From Azophilus sp965214305 (GTDB lineage Bacteria; Pseudomonadota; Gammaproteobacteria; Pseudomonadales; Azotimanducaceae): a stretch of 64,000 nt of DNA. The translations under genes and the position numbers were made by a program. The notes beneath the pieces are model-generated. The model searched no databases. It was not told the origin of the DNA and saw nothing but the letters and a program-made list of their open reading frames with translations. Within the stretch, counting starts at the first letter, position 1; each line of letters starts with the position of its first letter. Positions 15,668 to 24,752 of this stretch are shown piece by piece. The stretch lies in NCBI GenBank assembly GCA_965214305.1, contig OZ243949.1:620001-684000 (forward strand), read 5' to 3'.

Positions 15668-17014
15668 ATGGCGGAACCATCCAATATCCACGCAATTCAA
15701 AGCTATCCCAAGCAACAAACGCGCGGTTCCCTGCTCGAAGGCCACCGCTATACCTCCCAAGCGTTCTTCCAACAGGAATGGGAGCACATGTGGACTAAGG
15801 TTTGGCTGCTGTTGGGGCGTGAGTCCGAATTGCCCAATCCCGGCGATTGGCAAATGGAGCCGGTGGGGCCGGAGGAAATTCTCATGGTCCGGCAAAAGGA
15901 TGGCACGGTTAAGGCGTTTTACAACGTCTGCCAGCACCGCGGCAATCCTCTGGTGGCCACCGCAAAGGGCACTGTGCGCCGCTTTGTTTGCAAATATCAC
16001 AGTTGGGCGTTCATGCCCGACGGCGAACTGAATTTCGCGCCGGACCGGGAAGATTTCCCGCAAGGCAACCCCTGCGGCAAGGTGCGTTTGCAGGAGTTGG
16101 CCTGTGCCACTTTCGCCGGCTTCGTTTGGGTCAACATGGACCCGGACTGCGTCAGCCTCAAGGAATATCTGGGCCCGATTTGGCGCGAATGGCAATTGCG
16201 CGACATCCATACCTGGAAACGCACCATGGCCAACAGCATGTGGCTGCCATGCAATTGGAAGGTGGTACTCGACAACTTTAACGAGTCCTACCATGTGCCC
16301 ACCGTACACATGGGTGCCACCACCCAAACCAACCGTAAGGAAATTCGTGGGCACATCAACACCTATTTCAAGGAAACGCGCTTCGATCTTTCCGATGAAG
16401 GCCATAACCGCATGATTATGGAAGGAGGCTACGGTATCGGTTCCACGGACAACGAGGGCAACATCCTCGAACCCTTGGCGAGCCAACTGAGGTATTGGGA
16501 ACTCGACCCGGCCGACTTCAAGAAACACCCCGAGAAGACCCGAGTGGCTATCCAGCAGGCGAAACGACGCCTGGGCGTCGGCAAGGGCTACAGCCACTAC
16601 GACAAGATTCCCGACGAGCAGTTCACCGATGCCTTCCACTACACGCTGTTCCCCAACTTTGCCGTGTCGCTTTGGGCGGACGGTTTTCATTTTCTGCGGG
16701 CGCGCCCGCATCGGCTGGATCCGGAGCAGTGCCTGTTCGACAACTGGTGGTACTCAAGCCCCGCCTCGATGGCATCGGGAATCGAAGGCGAGCGCGGCGG
16801 CGATACGGAAGTTGAACGCCGTTTGCTCGAATTTGACGGCGAGGAATCCATCGGTGTGGCGATTGAGGAGGATGTGGCGGTGTTCGTCACCCAGCAGCGC
16901 GGCTTCCGCTCAAGAGGTTTCAAGGGTGTCTACCTGTCCCACCAGGAAATGCGTATCCGGCGATATCACGAGATGATCGACGATTACATCGCCGGGCGGC
17001 TGCCGAGAAAATAG
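15668..17014 (+). CDS. Rieske-type aromatic ring-hydroxylating oxygenase, alpha subunit
   Basis: 448 residues. The N-terminal Rieske [2Fe-2S] domain has C88-x-H90-x17-C108-x2-H111 (CQHRG ... CKYHSW). The catalytic domain has the mononuclear iron ligands H209 and H214 in NESYHVPTVH, with D402 in EEDVAVF as probable third ligand; D of VLDNFNESYH is the usual electron-bridging residue. No beta subunit or reductase lies next to it, so it may be an alpha-only oxygenase that borrows electron carriers. The ATG at 15668 places MAEPSNIHAIQSY at the N-terminus; the open frame extends 111 codons upstream without family similarity. The substrate is unknown. Confidence 0.9.
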   Translation: MAEPSNIHAIQSYPKQQTRGSLLEGHRYTSQAFFQQEWEHMWTKVWLLLGRESELPNPGDWQMEPVGPEEILMVRQKDGTVKAFYNVCQHRGNPLVATAKGTVRRFVCKYHSWAFMPDGELNFAPDREDFPQGNPCGKVRLQELACATFAGFVWVNMDPDCVSLKEYLGPIWREWQLRDIHTWKRTMANSMWLPCNWKVVLDNFNESYHVPTVHMGATTQTNRKEIRGHINTYFKETRFDLSDEGHNRMIMEGGYGIGSTDNEGNILEPLASQLRYWELDPADFKKHPEKTRVAIQQAKRRLGVGKGYSHYDKIPDEQFTDAFHYTLFPNFAVSLWADGFHFLRARPHRLDPEQCLFDNWWYSSPASMASGIEGERGGDTEVERRLLEFDGEESIGVAIEEDVAVFVTQQRGFRSRGFKGVYLSHQEMRIRRYHEMIDDYIAGRLPRK

Positions 17015-17116
17015 ATGAGCCGGCCCTAATGCCAACCCTGTCCGGCATATGACCATGAACTTGTCGGCACAGCCGAGTACAATCCGCCACCCACCGTGCC
17101 AGATAGAGTGACCGTC

Positions 17117-17380
17117 ATGGAAACCGACGAACAAAAGCGGCTGCGCGACGATGCGCGTTGCGAGGCCGCGGTGCAGACCCTGAAGGATGTGCTTTGGCGG
17201 TTCGAAGAGATGGGCGAGGGCACCTATACCCTGTACGACCTGCTCGGTTATTTGTTGGAGGACCTGGTTCGGGAAGGCTGCTGCCCCGCCTGCATCGACG
17301 AGACCGTCTCCGCGGCCTACAAGGAGGTGGGCGTTGACCCCAGCGTGCATCGGCAGGACGATGAGGCCGTTTACCACTAG
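17117..17380 (+). CDS. Hypothetical protein, 87 residues
   Basis: An acidic, mostly helical small protein beginning METDEQKRLRDDARCEAAVQ, with a CCPAC cluster near residue 56. I do not recognise the family. It is preceded by an in-frame GTG at 17096, but the ATG at 17117 seems the better start. The two close cysteines followed by a third could bind metal, but there is no proof. The TAG stop lies in CTAGGCACCTGGG (17378-17390), an orphan end of the dispersed repeat. It sits between the Rieske gene and rluB. Confidence 0.55.
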   Translation: METDEQKRLRDDARCEAAVQTLKDVLWRFEEMGEGTYTLYDLLGYLLEDLVREGCCPACIDETVSAAYKEVGVDPSVHRQDDEAVYH

Positions 17381-17510
17381 GCACCTGGGCCGTTCGGCTT
17401 GTTCCCCCCTCTCAAATAGCGGAAAAATCATGCCCAGGCGGCGCTTTGGTGAGCCACCGCATTGGTCTGACCCTGGCAGGAGCCAGCCCAGCCTCCAAAA
17501 TGGGTAGCCG

Positions 17511-18320
17511 ATGGAAACACAGAAACTGCAGAAAGTATTAGCCGGCCTGGGCTATGGTTCCAGGCGCGAGTTGGAGCGCTGGATCCTTGCCGGCCGGTTC
17601 ACTATAAACGGCGAGACGGCGCAACTCGGGCAGCGGGTCGGCGCAGGGGCTCTGATTGCCTTGGATGGACGCAGGCTGGCATCGCGGCCAGCGGAGGCGA
17701 GCCGTGTTGTGGTGCTCAACAAGGCTGCGGGCCTGGTCTGCTCCCGGCACGATCCTCAAGGTCGCCCGACGGTTTTCGATGCTTTGCCGAAGCTGACGCA
17801 AGGCCGCTGGATTTCGGTGGGGCGGCTCGACATCCCAACCACCGGCCTGCTGCTACTGACCAATGATGGTGGCTTGGCGCACCGTATGATGCACCCGTCC
17901 ACGGGGCTTGACCGGGAATATGCGGCCAGGGTGGATGGCCGCTTGGCGGAATCGGAGCTCAAGGCACTCCGGGAAGGCGTCGTTATTGATGGCGAGCGCT
18001 GCCGGTTCAGCGATCTGAGGTACTACGACGGTGCCGGCCGCAACCATTGGTATCACCTGGTGTTGATGGAGGGGCGAAACCGGGAAGTACGCAAACTTTT
18101 CGAGGCCGTGAATCGGCGCGTCAGCCGCCTGAAACGGGTGCGCTACGGCCCGGTGCTGTTGCCCTCTCGGCTCAAGCGCGGTGCGCTCGAAGAACTTGGG
18201 CAAGACGACCTGGCAACGCTCTACCACTTGTTGGACTTGCCGTTCACAGCCGCCAAAGGCCGATTTGGGCAACGCACCTCGCTGCTCGTGCCCTATCCGC
18301 CGTTGCGCCACCGCTCATAA
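17511..18320 (+). CDS. rluB: 23S rRNA pseudouridine synthase, RsuA/RluB family
   Basis: 269 residues. The N-terminal S4 RNA-binding domain (LQKVLAGLGYGSRRELERWI) is followed by the synthase domain with catalytic aspartate D107 in GRLDIPTTGLLLLTNDG and the C-terminal EGRNREVRKLFEAV motif. RluB modifies U2605 of 23S rRNA in E. coli; family members RluE and RluF are close, so the exact target is inferred from length and S4 presence. It stands alone, convergent with ubiG. Confidence 0.88.
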   Translation: METQKLQKVLAGLGYGSRRELERWILAGRFTINGETAQLGQRVGAGALIALDGRRLASRPAEASRVVVLNKAAGLVCSRHDPQGRPTVFDALPKLTQGRWISVGRLDIPTTGLLLLTNDGGLAHRMMHPSTGLDREYAARVDGRLAESELKALREGVVIDGERCRFSDLRYYDGAGRNHWYHLVLMEGRNREVRKLFEAVNRRVSRLKRVRYGPVLLPSRLKRGALEELGQDDLATLYHLLDLPFTAAKGRFGQRTSLLVPYPPLRHRS

Positions 18321-18357
18321 TCAGGGACGGTTCGCTTGCCGACGCTGCGGCAATCGG

Positions 18358-18389
18358 GCCGGGCCGATTGAGCCACTATCCGGCCCGGC
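18358..18389. other. G+C-rich inverted repeat between rluB and ubiG
   Basis: Nine bases GCCGGGCCG (18358-18366) pair with CGGCCCGGC (18381-18389) around a 14-nt loop, in the gap between two convergent genes. It may be a bidirectional transcription end, but no T-run follows on either strand, so I do not call it a terminator. Confidence 0.35.
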
Positions 18390-18476
18390 TATCCAACAAC
18401 CCACTCCATGGGCCGAGGTTTAAGGACACCCGTGGGCGGTGCGTCCCCGTATGGTCGGCCCGCCGACCCCGACAAT

Positions 18477-19169
18477 TTATGGCTTGCTCGCGTGCAGCAA
18501 GTAATTGACATCCGCATTGCGGGTGAGTTGCGCCTTACCGAACAGGGGGTTGTAGGCCATGCCAACGATCTCTTGTACCTCTAGCCCGGCGGCGCGGACG
18601 GCGCGGGCCAGTTCCGAGGGACGGATCAATTTCGCGTAGTCGTGTGTGCCCTTGGGCAGGATCTTCAACATATATTCGGCGCCCAAAACCGCCAGCAGAT
18701 AGGCCTTTGGTGTGCGGCTGATGGTGGAGAAGAACAGCTGTCCGCCCGGTGCCGCGAGCCTTGCGCAGGCGGCAACCGAGGAACTGTAGTCGGGAACGTG
18801 TTCAAGCATTTCCATGCAGGTGACGGTGGCGAATTGTCCGGCTCGCTCGTTCGCCAGCTGCTCCGGGGTCGCGGCCAGATAGTCTAACGCCAAGCCGCTT
18901 TCCCGGGCGTGCGAACGCGCCACGGCAAGCGGCTTGCCGGCCATGTCTATGCCCGTTACGCAAGCACCCGCGGTCGCCATGGCCTCCGATAGAATGCCGC
19001 CGCCACAGCCGACATCGAGTACCTGGGCACCCTCAAGCGGTGCGCGTTTGGCCACAAAATCGAGGCGCAGGGGGTTGATGTCGTGCAGCACCCGAAAGTC
19101 GCCCCGCGGATCCCACCAGCGCTGCGCGAGCGCTTCGAATTTGCCGATTTCGGCCTCATCAACGTTCAA
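18477..19169 (-). CDS. ubiG: Ubiquinone biosynthesis O-methyltransferase
   Basis: S-adenosylmethionine-dependent O-methylation of two ubiquinone intermediates. 230 residues, with the characteristic N-terminus KFEALAQRWWDPRGDF, the SAM motif VLDVGCGGGILSE, and the C-terminal YNPLFGKAQLTRNADVNY. Its ATG overlaps the mtaD stop by 4 nt. The mtaD-ubiG order is common in Gammaproteobacteria. Presence of UbiG fits an aerobic respiratory quinone. Confidence 0.96.
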   Translation of the reverse strand: MNVDEAEIGKFEALAQRWWDPRGDFRVLHDINPLRLDFVAKRAPLEGAQVLDVGCGGGILSEAMATAGACVTGIDMAGKPLAVARSHARESGLALDYLAATPEQLANERAGQFATVTCMEMLEHVPDYSSSVAACARLAAPGGQLFFSTISRTPKAYLLAVLGAEYMLKILPKGTHDYAKLIRPSELARAVRAAGLEVQEIVGMAYNPLFGKAQLTRNADVNYLLHASKP

Positions 19170-20494
19170 ACAGGCAACTCCTTCAATGCTGAAGCCCGAG
19201 CGGTGCTGGCGGCCGGGTCGAGCGTGGTGAATTTACGGTCGTCGTAGAGACAGCGCCCCCCCACCCAAACGTGGCTCAGTGCCGCGGACGCCGCCCCGTG
19301 AATCAGTGTCGCGGCCGGATTGCGCATGGGGGTGAAGCGCGCTGCCCCGAAATCAAAAGCGACCAGATCAGCGAGTTTACCCACCTCCAAAGAACCGATC
19401 TCCTCATCAAGGCCCAACACCCGCGCGCCACCGAGCGTTGCCATCTCCAACATGGTCGCCGTGTCTCCAAGGGTGCTGTCACCGCTGCTTTGCTTGAGTA
19501 GCAAGGCGGCCAGACGCGCTTCCGCAAGCAGGTCCAAGCAGTTGTTGGAGGCGGCGCCATCGGTACCGAGCCCCACACGGATGCCCGCATCGAGGAGCCG
19601 GCTCAGCGGGCAGACACCACTTGCCATCTTGAGATTGGAGTGCGGGCAATGGATGACGTTGACTCCATGCTCACCGATAAGCGTGATTTCGTGGTCGGTC
19701 AGTTGCGTCATGTGGACGGCCTGCAGCGACGGTGACAGCAACCCCAAATCGTCCAGATAGTAAAGCCAGGATTTCCCGGCTCGCGCCCGCGCCTGTGCCA
19801 ATTCCTCCGCGTTTTCGTGCAGATGCATCTGTATCGGCAAGTTGGTTTCTTCCGCATAGGTGCCGATCCGCTCCAGTACCTCGGGCGCAATCGAATAGGC
19901 GGCGTGCGGCCCGAAGATCACTTTGATCAGTGCATCGTCCCGGTATTCGTCGTGCAGAGCCAAACCTTTGTGCAGCCCGTCGTTGGCGTTGTGGCTCCAA
20001 ACATTGGGAAAGTCGATGATCGGGAAGGCGACCTGAGCGCGCATGCCCGCCCGTGTTGCGCACCGCGCCACTTCGTCCGGGAAGTAATACATGTCCGCAA
20101 AGGTGGTCGTGCCGCTGCTCAGCATTTCGAGCATGGCCAGTTCGGTGCCGGTACGCACATAGTCCCGGGAAACATGGGCGGCTTCCAACGGCCAAATCAC
20201 ATCGTTCAACCATTGTCGCAGCGGCAAATCTTCGGCGCTGCCGCGCAACAGGGTCATGGCCGCGTGTCCGTGGGCGTTGACCAGACCGGGAATAACCGCG
20301 TGCCGGTCGAGATCGACGGTTTGCCTTGGGTTGAAGGTGGCCTGCAGCTGGGCGCGGGGACCGATGCCGGCCACCCGATCGCCCGTGATCGCGATCGCGG
20401 CCTGCTCAATCAGGCTGTTGGCGGGCACCACGGGAATACACCAGCGACAACGAATCAGCAGGTCGCAGGGGGTTGGTGCCGGGCTGGTCGTCAT
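19166..20494 (-). CDS. mtaD: 5-methylthioadenosine / S-adenosylhomocysteine deaminase-type amidohydrolase
   Basis: 442 residues of the TrzN/ATZ metal-dependent hydrolase group. Metal-binding motifs are complete: GLVNAHGHAAM, MHLHEN, HCPHSN and GTDGAASN. In Gammaproteobacteria this gene next to ubiG is annotated as mtaD, deaminating methylthioadenosine or S-adenosylhomocysteine; a link with SAM by-product removal suits the methyltransferase neighbour. Other amino-purine or triazine-like substrates cannot be excluded by sequence. It overlaps both the AraC gene and ubiG by 4 nt, so it is translationally coupled on both sides. Confidence 0.85.
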   Translation of the reverse strand: MTTSPAPTPCDLLIRCRWCIPVVPANSLIEQAAIAITGDRVAGIGPRAQLQATFNPRQTVDLDRHAVIPGLVNAHGHAAMTLLRGSAEDLPLRQWLNDVIWPLEAAHVSRDYVRTGTELAMLEMLSSGTTTFADMYYFPDEVARCATRAGMRAQVAFPIIDFPNVWSHNANDGLHKGLALHDEYRDDALIKVIFGPHAAYSIAPEVLERIGTYAEETNLPIQMHLHENAEELAQARARAGKSWLYYLDDLGLLSPSLQAVHMTQLTDHEITLIGEHGVNVIHCPHSNLKMASGVCPLSRLLDAGIRVGLGTDGAASNNCLDLLAEARLAALLLKQSSGDSTLGDTATMLEMATLGGARVLGLDEEIGSLEVGKLADLVAFDFGAARFTPMRNPAATLIHGAASAALSHVWVGGRCLYDDRKFTTLDPAASTARASALKELPV

Positions 20495-21531
20495 GGCTGC
20501 TCGGCCATCGCGCAGTGACGCAATTGGGTCGGAGCAAGCCCATAGTTCGCTTTAATGGCGGTGGAAAAGTTGCATTGATGCAGAAAGCCGACGCTATGGG
20601 CAATCTCGGCAATGCTCAGATCCGTTTCGGTGATTAGCCGATGGCCCTCCGCCAGCCGTTGAGCCTTCACGAATTCGGAAATCGTCATGCCGAATTGGCT
20701 ACGGAATCCGTAATAGAGCTTGTTGCGGTTCAACCCGACACGGCGACACAGAGCCCTGACGCTCGGTACATCCGCCAGATTCTCCATCAGAATGCACCGC
20801 GCCTCCTTTACCTTCTGCATATCCTTCGGGCCGAGCGACAGGGGAAAAGACTCGGTATCGGGAAGATAGATGACATGATTGAGTGCCAGCAACAGTAATT
20901 CCGTAGCCTTATTGACCACGAAGTTGACCCGCAAAGCACCCTCGAAACGATTGTTCAGGATTTCCGCCGTCAAGGCCGCGAGCCGGTTTGTCAACTCGAA
21001 CGAACGGTAGATGCGCAAGTCGGCGGATGCACCGGACAGCGAGCCCAGCGGGCAGGGCAGATTGTCCATGTTCATGCCGCATATTTCGGTGAGGCGCTCA
21101 GGGCGCACACAGACGGTGGCCCAGCGCAGTTTCTCGCCGCCTCTGAACCGTTCGATGGTCTTGATGCCCTCGGGCAAGTGGATGATGCGCCATGATGGGC
21201 TGTCCAGCGCCATTGGCCCGACTTCGCCGATACGCATGTCGATATGCAGATTCAGGCTGAAATTGAAGCGCACCCAACTGGGGTCAAACACATGCACGGT
21301 GCGCGTCTGTTCGAATACGCAATCCATCACCACAATGCGCATCGTATTGCCGACTTGATAATACTCGATGGTGCCTTCCGCGAGCTCCTCGGCGTCGGAT
21401 ATCGCATAGCACAGGGTGTCGTTGGCGACCTCTATGCGCTCTTCCATCTGGCTGTTGGATGTGGGAGTCAGGGCGGCGCGTAATTCCTCGAATGACGTCC
21501 AATTGAAATCATGGCTGGATTCTTCGGGCAT
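20491..21531 (-). CDS. AraC-family transcriptional regulator
   Basis: About 346 residues. The C-terminal third is a typical AraC double helix-turn-helix (NLADVPSVRALCRRVGLNRN, then AEIAHSVGFLHQCNFSTAIK). The N-terminal region resembles PchR/YbtA-like siderophore regulators in layout but is not a clear cupin. The start at 21531 (MPEESSHDF) overlaps the upstream hydrolase by about 23 nt. It lies two genes after a TonB-dependent receptor, a common arrangement for regulators that sense the imported ligand, so control of the receptor operon and possibly of the divergent hydroxylase genes is likely but inferred. Confidence 0.88.
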   Translation of the reverse strand: MPEESSHDFNWTSFEELRAALTPTSNSQMEERIEVANDTLCYAISDAEELAEGTIEYYQVGNTMRIVVMDCVFEQTRTVHVFDPSWVRFNFSLNLHIDMRIGEVGPMALDSPSWRIIHLPEGIKTIERFRGGEKLRWATVCVRPERLTEICGMNMDNLPCPLGSLSGASADLRIYRSFELTNRLAALTAEILNNRFEGALRVNFVVNKATELLLLALNHVIYLPDTESFPLSLGPKDMQKVKEARCILMENLADVPSVRALCRRVGLNRNKLYYGFRSQFGMTISEFVKAQRLAEGHRLITETDLSIAEIAHSVGFLHQCNFSTAIKANYGLAPTQLRHCAMAEQP

Positions 21532-22372
21532 GGGTCTGTTCACGAACACCGCTCAGGCTGCCAAGAAACTCAACGAGTATCGCATTGAAAGCGTCCGGCT
21601 GCTCGAAAAATGGCGCATGGCCCGCCGTCTCCATGAATTGCACCCGGCCACGCCATAGATTACGCCAGTGCAGCCGGTCGAAATAGGCTTTGTTCACAAA
21701 AGCGTCCGCACCCCCTTGGATCACCGCAATGGGGCAGGCGTTGCTCGCCACCACATCGGCTTGGCAGTGGCAGGCCCCGGCCTGGCTGTAATTTTCGAGC
21801 AAGCATGAGCGGATGCCGCCCTGGGCTCGCCGCACGGCCGCGGCCAGGCCAGTGTTTCTGGTATCGGCCCCTCCGTACAAACTGTCGCAGTAGCTAGCGG
21901 CTTCGGCTTCGGTGAACAGGGTCTTGCCGGTAAGCGCCATCAGCGGGCTGGGCAAAAAGGCGTCTGTCAGCGCCTCGTTGCCGGGGCCCGCCGGCGGCGT
22001 GCCGCAAAGGACAAGGCCGCCAAGCTCCAGGCCCTGTCCAAGCGCCTCGATGGCAATGTGACCGCCGAGCGACCAACCAAAGACCACGGGCTTGTCGAGC
22101 GCCAGGCGATCAATGACTTCCCGCAGTAACAGCGCGAAGCGCGTCAAGTTCGCCTGGCGCCCGCAATCCGCGAGATCTTCCGAGTCGCCATGCCCCGGCA
22201 GGTCAATGGCGATAAGCCGGCGACCGCGCAAAATCGCACTGTCGAATTGCCTGGCGAAGGCTTCTTTGCACCCCGAGTTGCCGTGTACCAACAGCAGCGC
22301 CGGGCCTCGGCCATCGGCAGACACATAGGCGATCTTGCCAAGGCGCGTTTGTATGTGGGCGATCGGGTTCAC
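21509..22372 (-). CDS. Alpha/beta hydrolase
   Basis: 287 residues with the alpha/beta-hydrolase pattern: oxyanion loop LLVHGNSGCKEAF, nucleophile serine in FGWSLGGHIA, acid residue in IQGGADAFV and catalytic histidine in ETAGHAPFFE. It has no signal peptide and is likely cytoplasmic. It lies 31 nt downstream of the TonB receptor and overlaps the AraC gene, so a role in processing an imported ester or lactone (for instance siderophore-like) is plausible but unproven. Confidence 0.85.
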   Translation of the reverse strand: MNPIAHIQTRLGKIAYVSADGRGPALLLVHGNSGCKEAFARQFDSAILRGRRLIAIDLPGHGDSEDLADCGRQANLTRFALLLREVIDRLALDKPVVFGWSLGGHIAIEALGQGLELGGLVLCGTPPAGPGNEALTDAFLPSPLMALTGKTLFTEAEAASYCDSLYGGADTRNTGLAAAVRRAQGGIRSCLLENYSQAGACHCQADVVASNACPIAVIQGGADAFVNKAYFDRLHWRNLWRGRVQFMETAGHAPFFEQPDAFNAILVEFLGSLSGVREQTHARRIQP

Positions 22373-22403
22373 AGCGGCGAGCGGGTCTGCGGGCGCGGCG
22401 GCC

Positions 22404-24581
22404 TCAAAACTTCAGCCCCAGGGTGGCGCCGTAGGTTCTTGGGCGACCGTAGGCTTGGGTGGTCCTGACGCCGATCGGGCTCCGGTCGTCCGCGAAGTTG
22501 ACGTAGACCGCATCGGTCAGATTCTGACCCCATAGGAAAAGCTGCCACTTGCGGCTGTCCAGCCCGACCCGTGCGCTAACCAGATCTCTTCCCTTACCAC
22601 TGAGCCGCGGGTCGTTTTGTGGCTCGAAATAAACACGGCCGCGGTGATTCCAACTGCCTTGCAGCACGAGTTCCCCGATGCGGTCGATGGGGTATCTGAA
22701 CTGAATGTCGAGGGATGCCGTCCATTCCGGTGCCAGGTTCAAGTGTCGGCCCGCGCAGTTTGCCACGATGCGCTCGGGCGCGGTTGCCCCCGGTGCCTGG
22801 CATCCGGGAAAGTCGTCGTAGGTTGCATCCAGATAACCCAGGCTGGCCCGGAGATCGAAATACTCCCCGACCAGCGCCGTCGCTTCCGCTTCCACGCCGA
22901 AAATATCCGCGGCGGCGGCGTTGGCCAGACTCACACCGCCACCGACAATCTGGGTTAACTGAAGGTCTTTATAGCGGGTATGGAATGCCGAGAGATCCAA
23001 GCGCACGCGCTGCTTGAAGAGGCTTGATTTGAGCCCGGCCTCATAGGAGGTTGCGAACTCGGGCGCGACTTCCAGTACCGCGTTCGGCCCCACGAAATCC
23101 ACATTGAACCCCGCGCTCTTGAATCCTTGAGCGAAACGCAGGTAACCGGTGGCGAAGCTGTTGAAATCGTAGGCAATCGAAACGGTGGGCGCGAAATCCT
23201 CATCGGTTCGCGACCTTGAGTAGTCGGTGGTGCCGAATAAGCCGGTTTGGTCGTTTTGCACATGCTCGCCGTTCTTGGTCTCGGAAACCCAACGCCCCCC
23301 GATTTCCAGTTGCAGGCGATCGGTTAGGGCGTGATTTGTATTGAAGAAGAGCGCCACGCTTTCCGATTCAACCGCACTGGTGAGCGTGATGGGTGGCTCG
23401 ACACCCGGCATGCCGCTCAGAAAGTCGCCTAGAGCGAAGTCTCCGTAGCCTTTGGATTCCTGGTTGTAGTAGTACAGGCCGGCAATGTAGTCCGATCGGG
23501 CCGTAAAGCGGCCGGCATGGCGCAGCTCCGCCGAAAAGACCTCGGAGTCTTGGCCAAAAATATCGACAAATACGCGCACCCCGTGTTTATCGTCGTCCAG
23601 GCTCGCATCGAAAGAGGAGTCGCGATAGGACAGGATGGAGGTCAGTGTTCCCGCCCCCGTCTCGAAATCGCCGGTTAATGCAATGCCCCAAAGGTCGCGA
23701 TGCACGAAGTTGGGCTGGTCGTGATTGGTGGTGTGGTGCGAGGCTTGGGAGGGATCGGAAAAAAACGCCAAGTCCGATACCTCGAACAACACCGGTTCAC
23801 TCCGATCAATCAACCCGTCCGCCGCCAGCACCAGGTCGATGCCGGTGCCGGGCTGAAAGCGCAGCTTGCCGCGGAACGTGGCGAGATCGGCGTTGTCTAG
23901 ATCTTCGCCACCGGACAGGTGCTTAACGAAGCCGTCGCGCTCCGTGTAGCCGGCGGATAGCGATGCCGACAGGCTGTCGGAAAGCGGGCCGGACAAATGC
24001 GTTCTTAGCCGGGTGTGATCGTAGTTTCCGTATTGGGCTTCCAGAATACCCTGGGTTGTATCGCTGGGATTCCTGGTAATGATGTTGACGGCACCGGCGA
24101 TGGTGTTCTTCCCGAATAGGGCACCTTGGGGGCCGCGTAGAATCTCGATACGTTCAATGTCGATCAAATCCTGGTTGAAGTTTTCCGGGCGACCCGCGTA
24201 TACCCCGTCAATGTAATAGCCGACGCCCGTTTCAAGGCCGACAAATCGCACAAGGGTGGAAATACCGCGAATACTGATGAGCCCCTGAATGGTCCCGGCT
24301 ATGCCGCCGGCCTGGCCGGCGTTTGGAATAATGTCCAGCACCTGGTCGAAGGAGTCGATGCCGGCGTCTTGCAACTGCTCTCCCGAAAGAGCGCTGACGG
24401 CCAGGGGCGTGTCTTGGATGTTCTCCACCTTCTTGCGGGCCGTTACCGTGATAACCTCGATGACGCGCGTTTTGTCGGTTGCGATCGGTGCCCCGTCCTG
24501 GGCAAAGGCGGGCCTGGTCAAGATAAGTAGGGCACCCGCAATGAACGAGGCGGCCAGCAAATTATTGAGCGCGGTTTTCAT
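22404..24581 (-). CDS. TonB-dependent outer membrane receptor
   Basis: 725 residues from the ATG at 24581, which has AAGGA just upstream and begins a signal peptide (MKTALNNLLAASFIAGALLI, cleavage near FAQ). The TonB-box-like segment RVIEVITVTARKK precedes the plug domain (NIQDTPLAVSALSGEQL; IEILRGPQGALFGKN; AGAVNIITRNP). The barrel ends in phenylalanine (GATLGLKF). The plug is of the type found in many uncharacterised marine and sphingomonad-like receptors rather than a classical siderophore receptor, so the ligand is open. First gene of the minus-strand run; divergent from the molybdenum hydroxylase genes across about 170 nt. Confidence 0.93.
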   Translation of the reverse strand: MKTALNNLLAASFIAGALLILTRPAFAQDGAPIATDKTRVIEVITVTARKKVENIQDTPLAVSALSGEQLQDAGIDSFDQVLDIIPNAGQAGGIAGTIQGLISIRGISTLVRFVGLETGVGYYIDGVYAGRPENFNQDLIDIERIEILRGPQGALFGKNTIAGAVNIITRNPSDTTQGILEAQYGNYDHTRLRTHLSGPLSDSLSASLSAGYTERDGFVKHLSGGEDLDNADLATFRGKLRFQPGTGIDLVLAADGLIDRSEPVLFEVSDLAFFSDPSQASHHTTNHDQPNFVHRDLWGIALTGDFETGAGTLTSILSYRDSSFDASLDDDKHGVRVFVDIFGQDSEVFSAELRHAGRFTARSDYIAGLYYYNQESKGYGDFALGDFLSGMPGVEPPITLTSAVESESVALFFNTNHALTDRLQLEIGGRWVSETKNGEHVQNDQTGLFGTTDYSRSRTDEDFAPTVSIAYDFNSFATGYLRFAQGFKSAGFNVDFVGPNAVLEVAPEFATSYEAGLKSSLFKQRVRLDLSAFHTRYKDLQLTQIVGGGVSLANAAAADIFGVEAEATALVGEYFDLRASLGYLDATYDDFPGCQAPGATAPERIVANCAGRHLNLAPEWTASLDIQFRYPIDRIGELVLQGSWNHRGRVYFEPQNDPRLSGKGRDLVSARVGLDSRKWQLFLWGQNLTDAVYVNFADDRSPIGVRTTQAYGRPRTYGATLGLKF

Positions 24582-24752
24582 GGCTTTCCTTATGCTTTCG
24601 ACACGATGTCGAGGATGCGCCAGCCATTGCCCACCCTCTTTTGCTGCAAGTGCCGGGATGTTTGATAGATACATTATTTGGGCCGCACTGAATAAACCGG
24701 GTTAACATCGTTGCCTGTGTGAGCGCATCATGACTTCGGGAATTTATCCAGT

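Noticed and set aside
15301..15684. 127-codon minus-strand frame upstream of the Rieske gene
   Set aside because: It overlaps the GYD start region, has low-complexity composition and no start signal; treated as intergenic.
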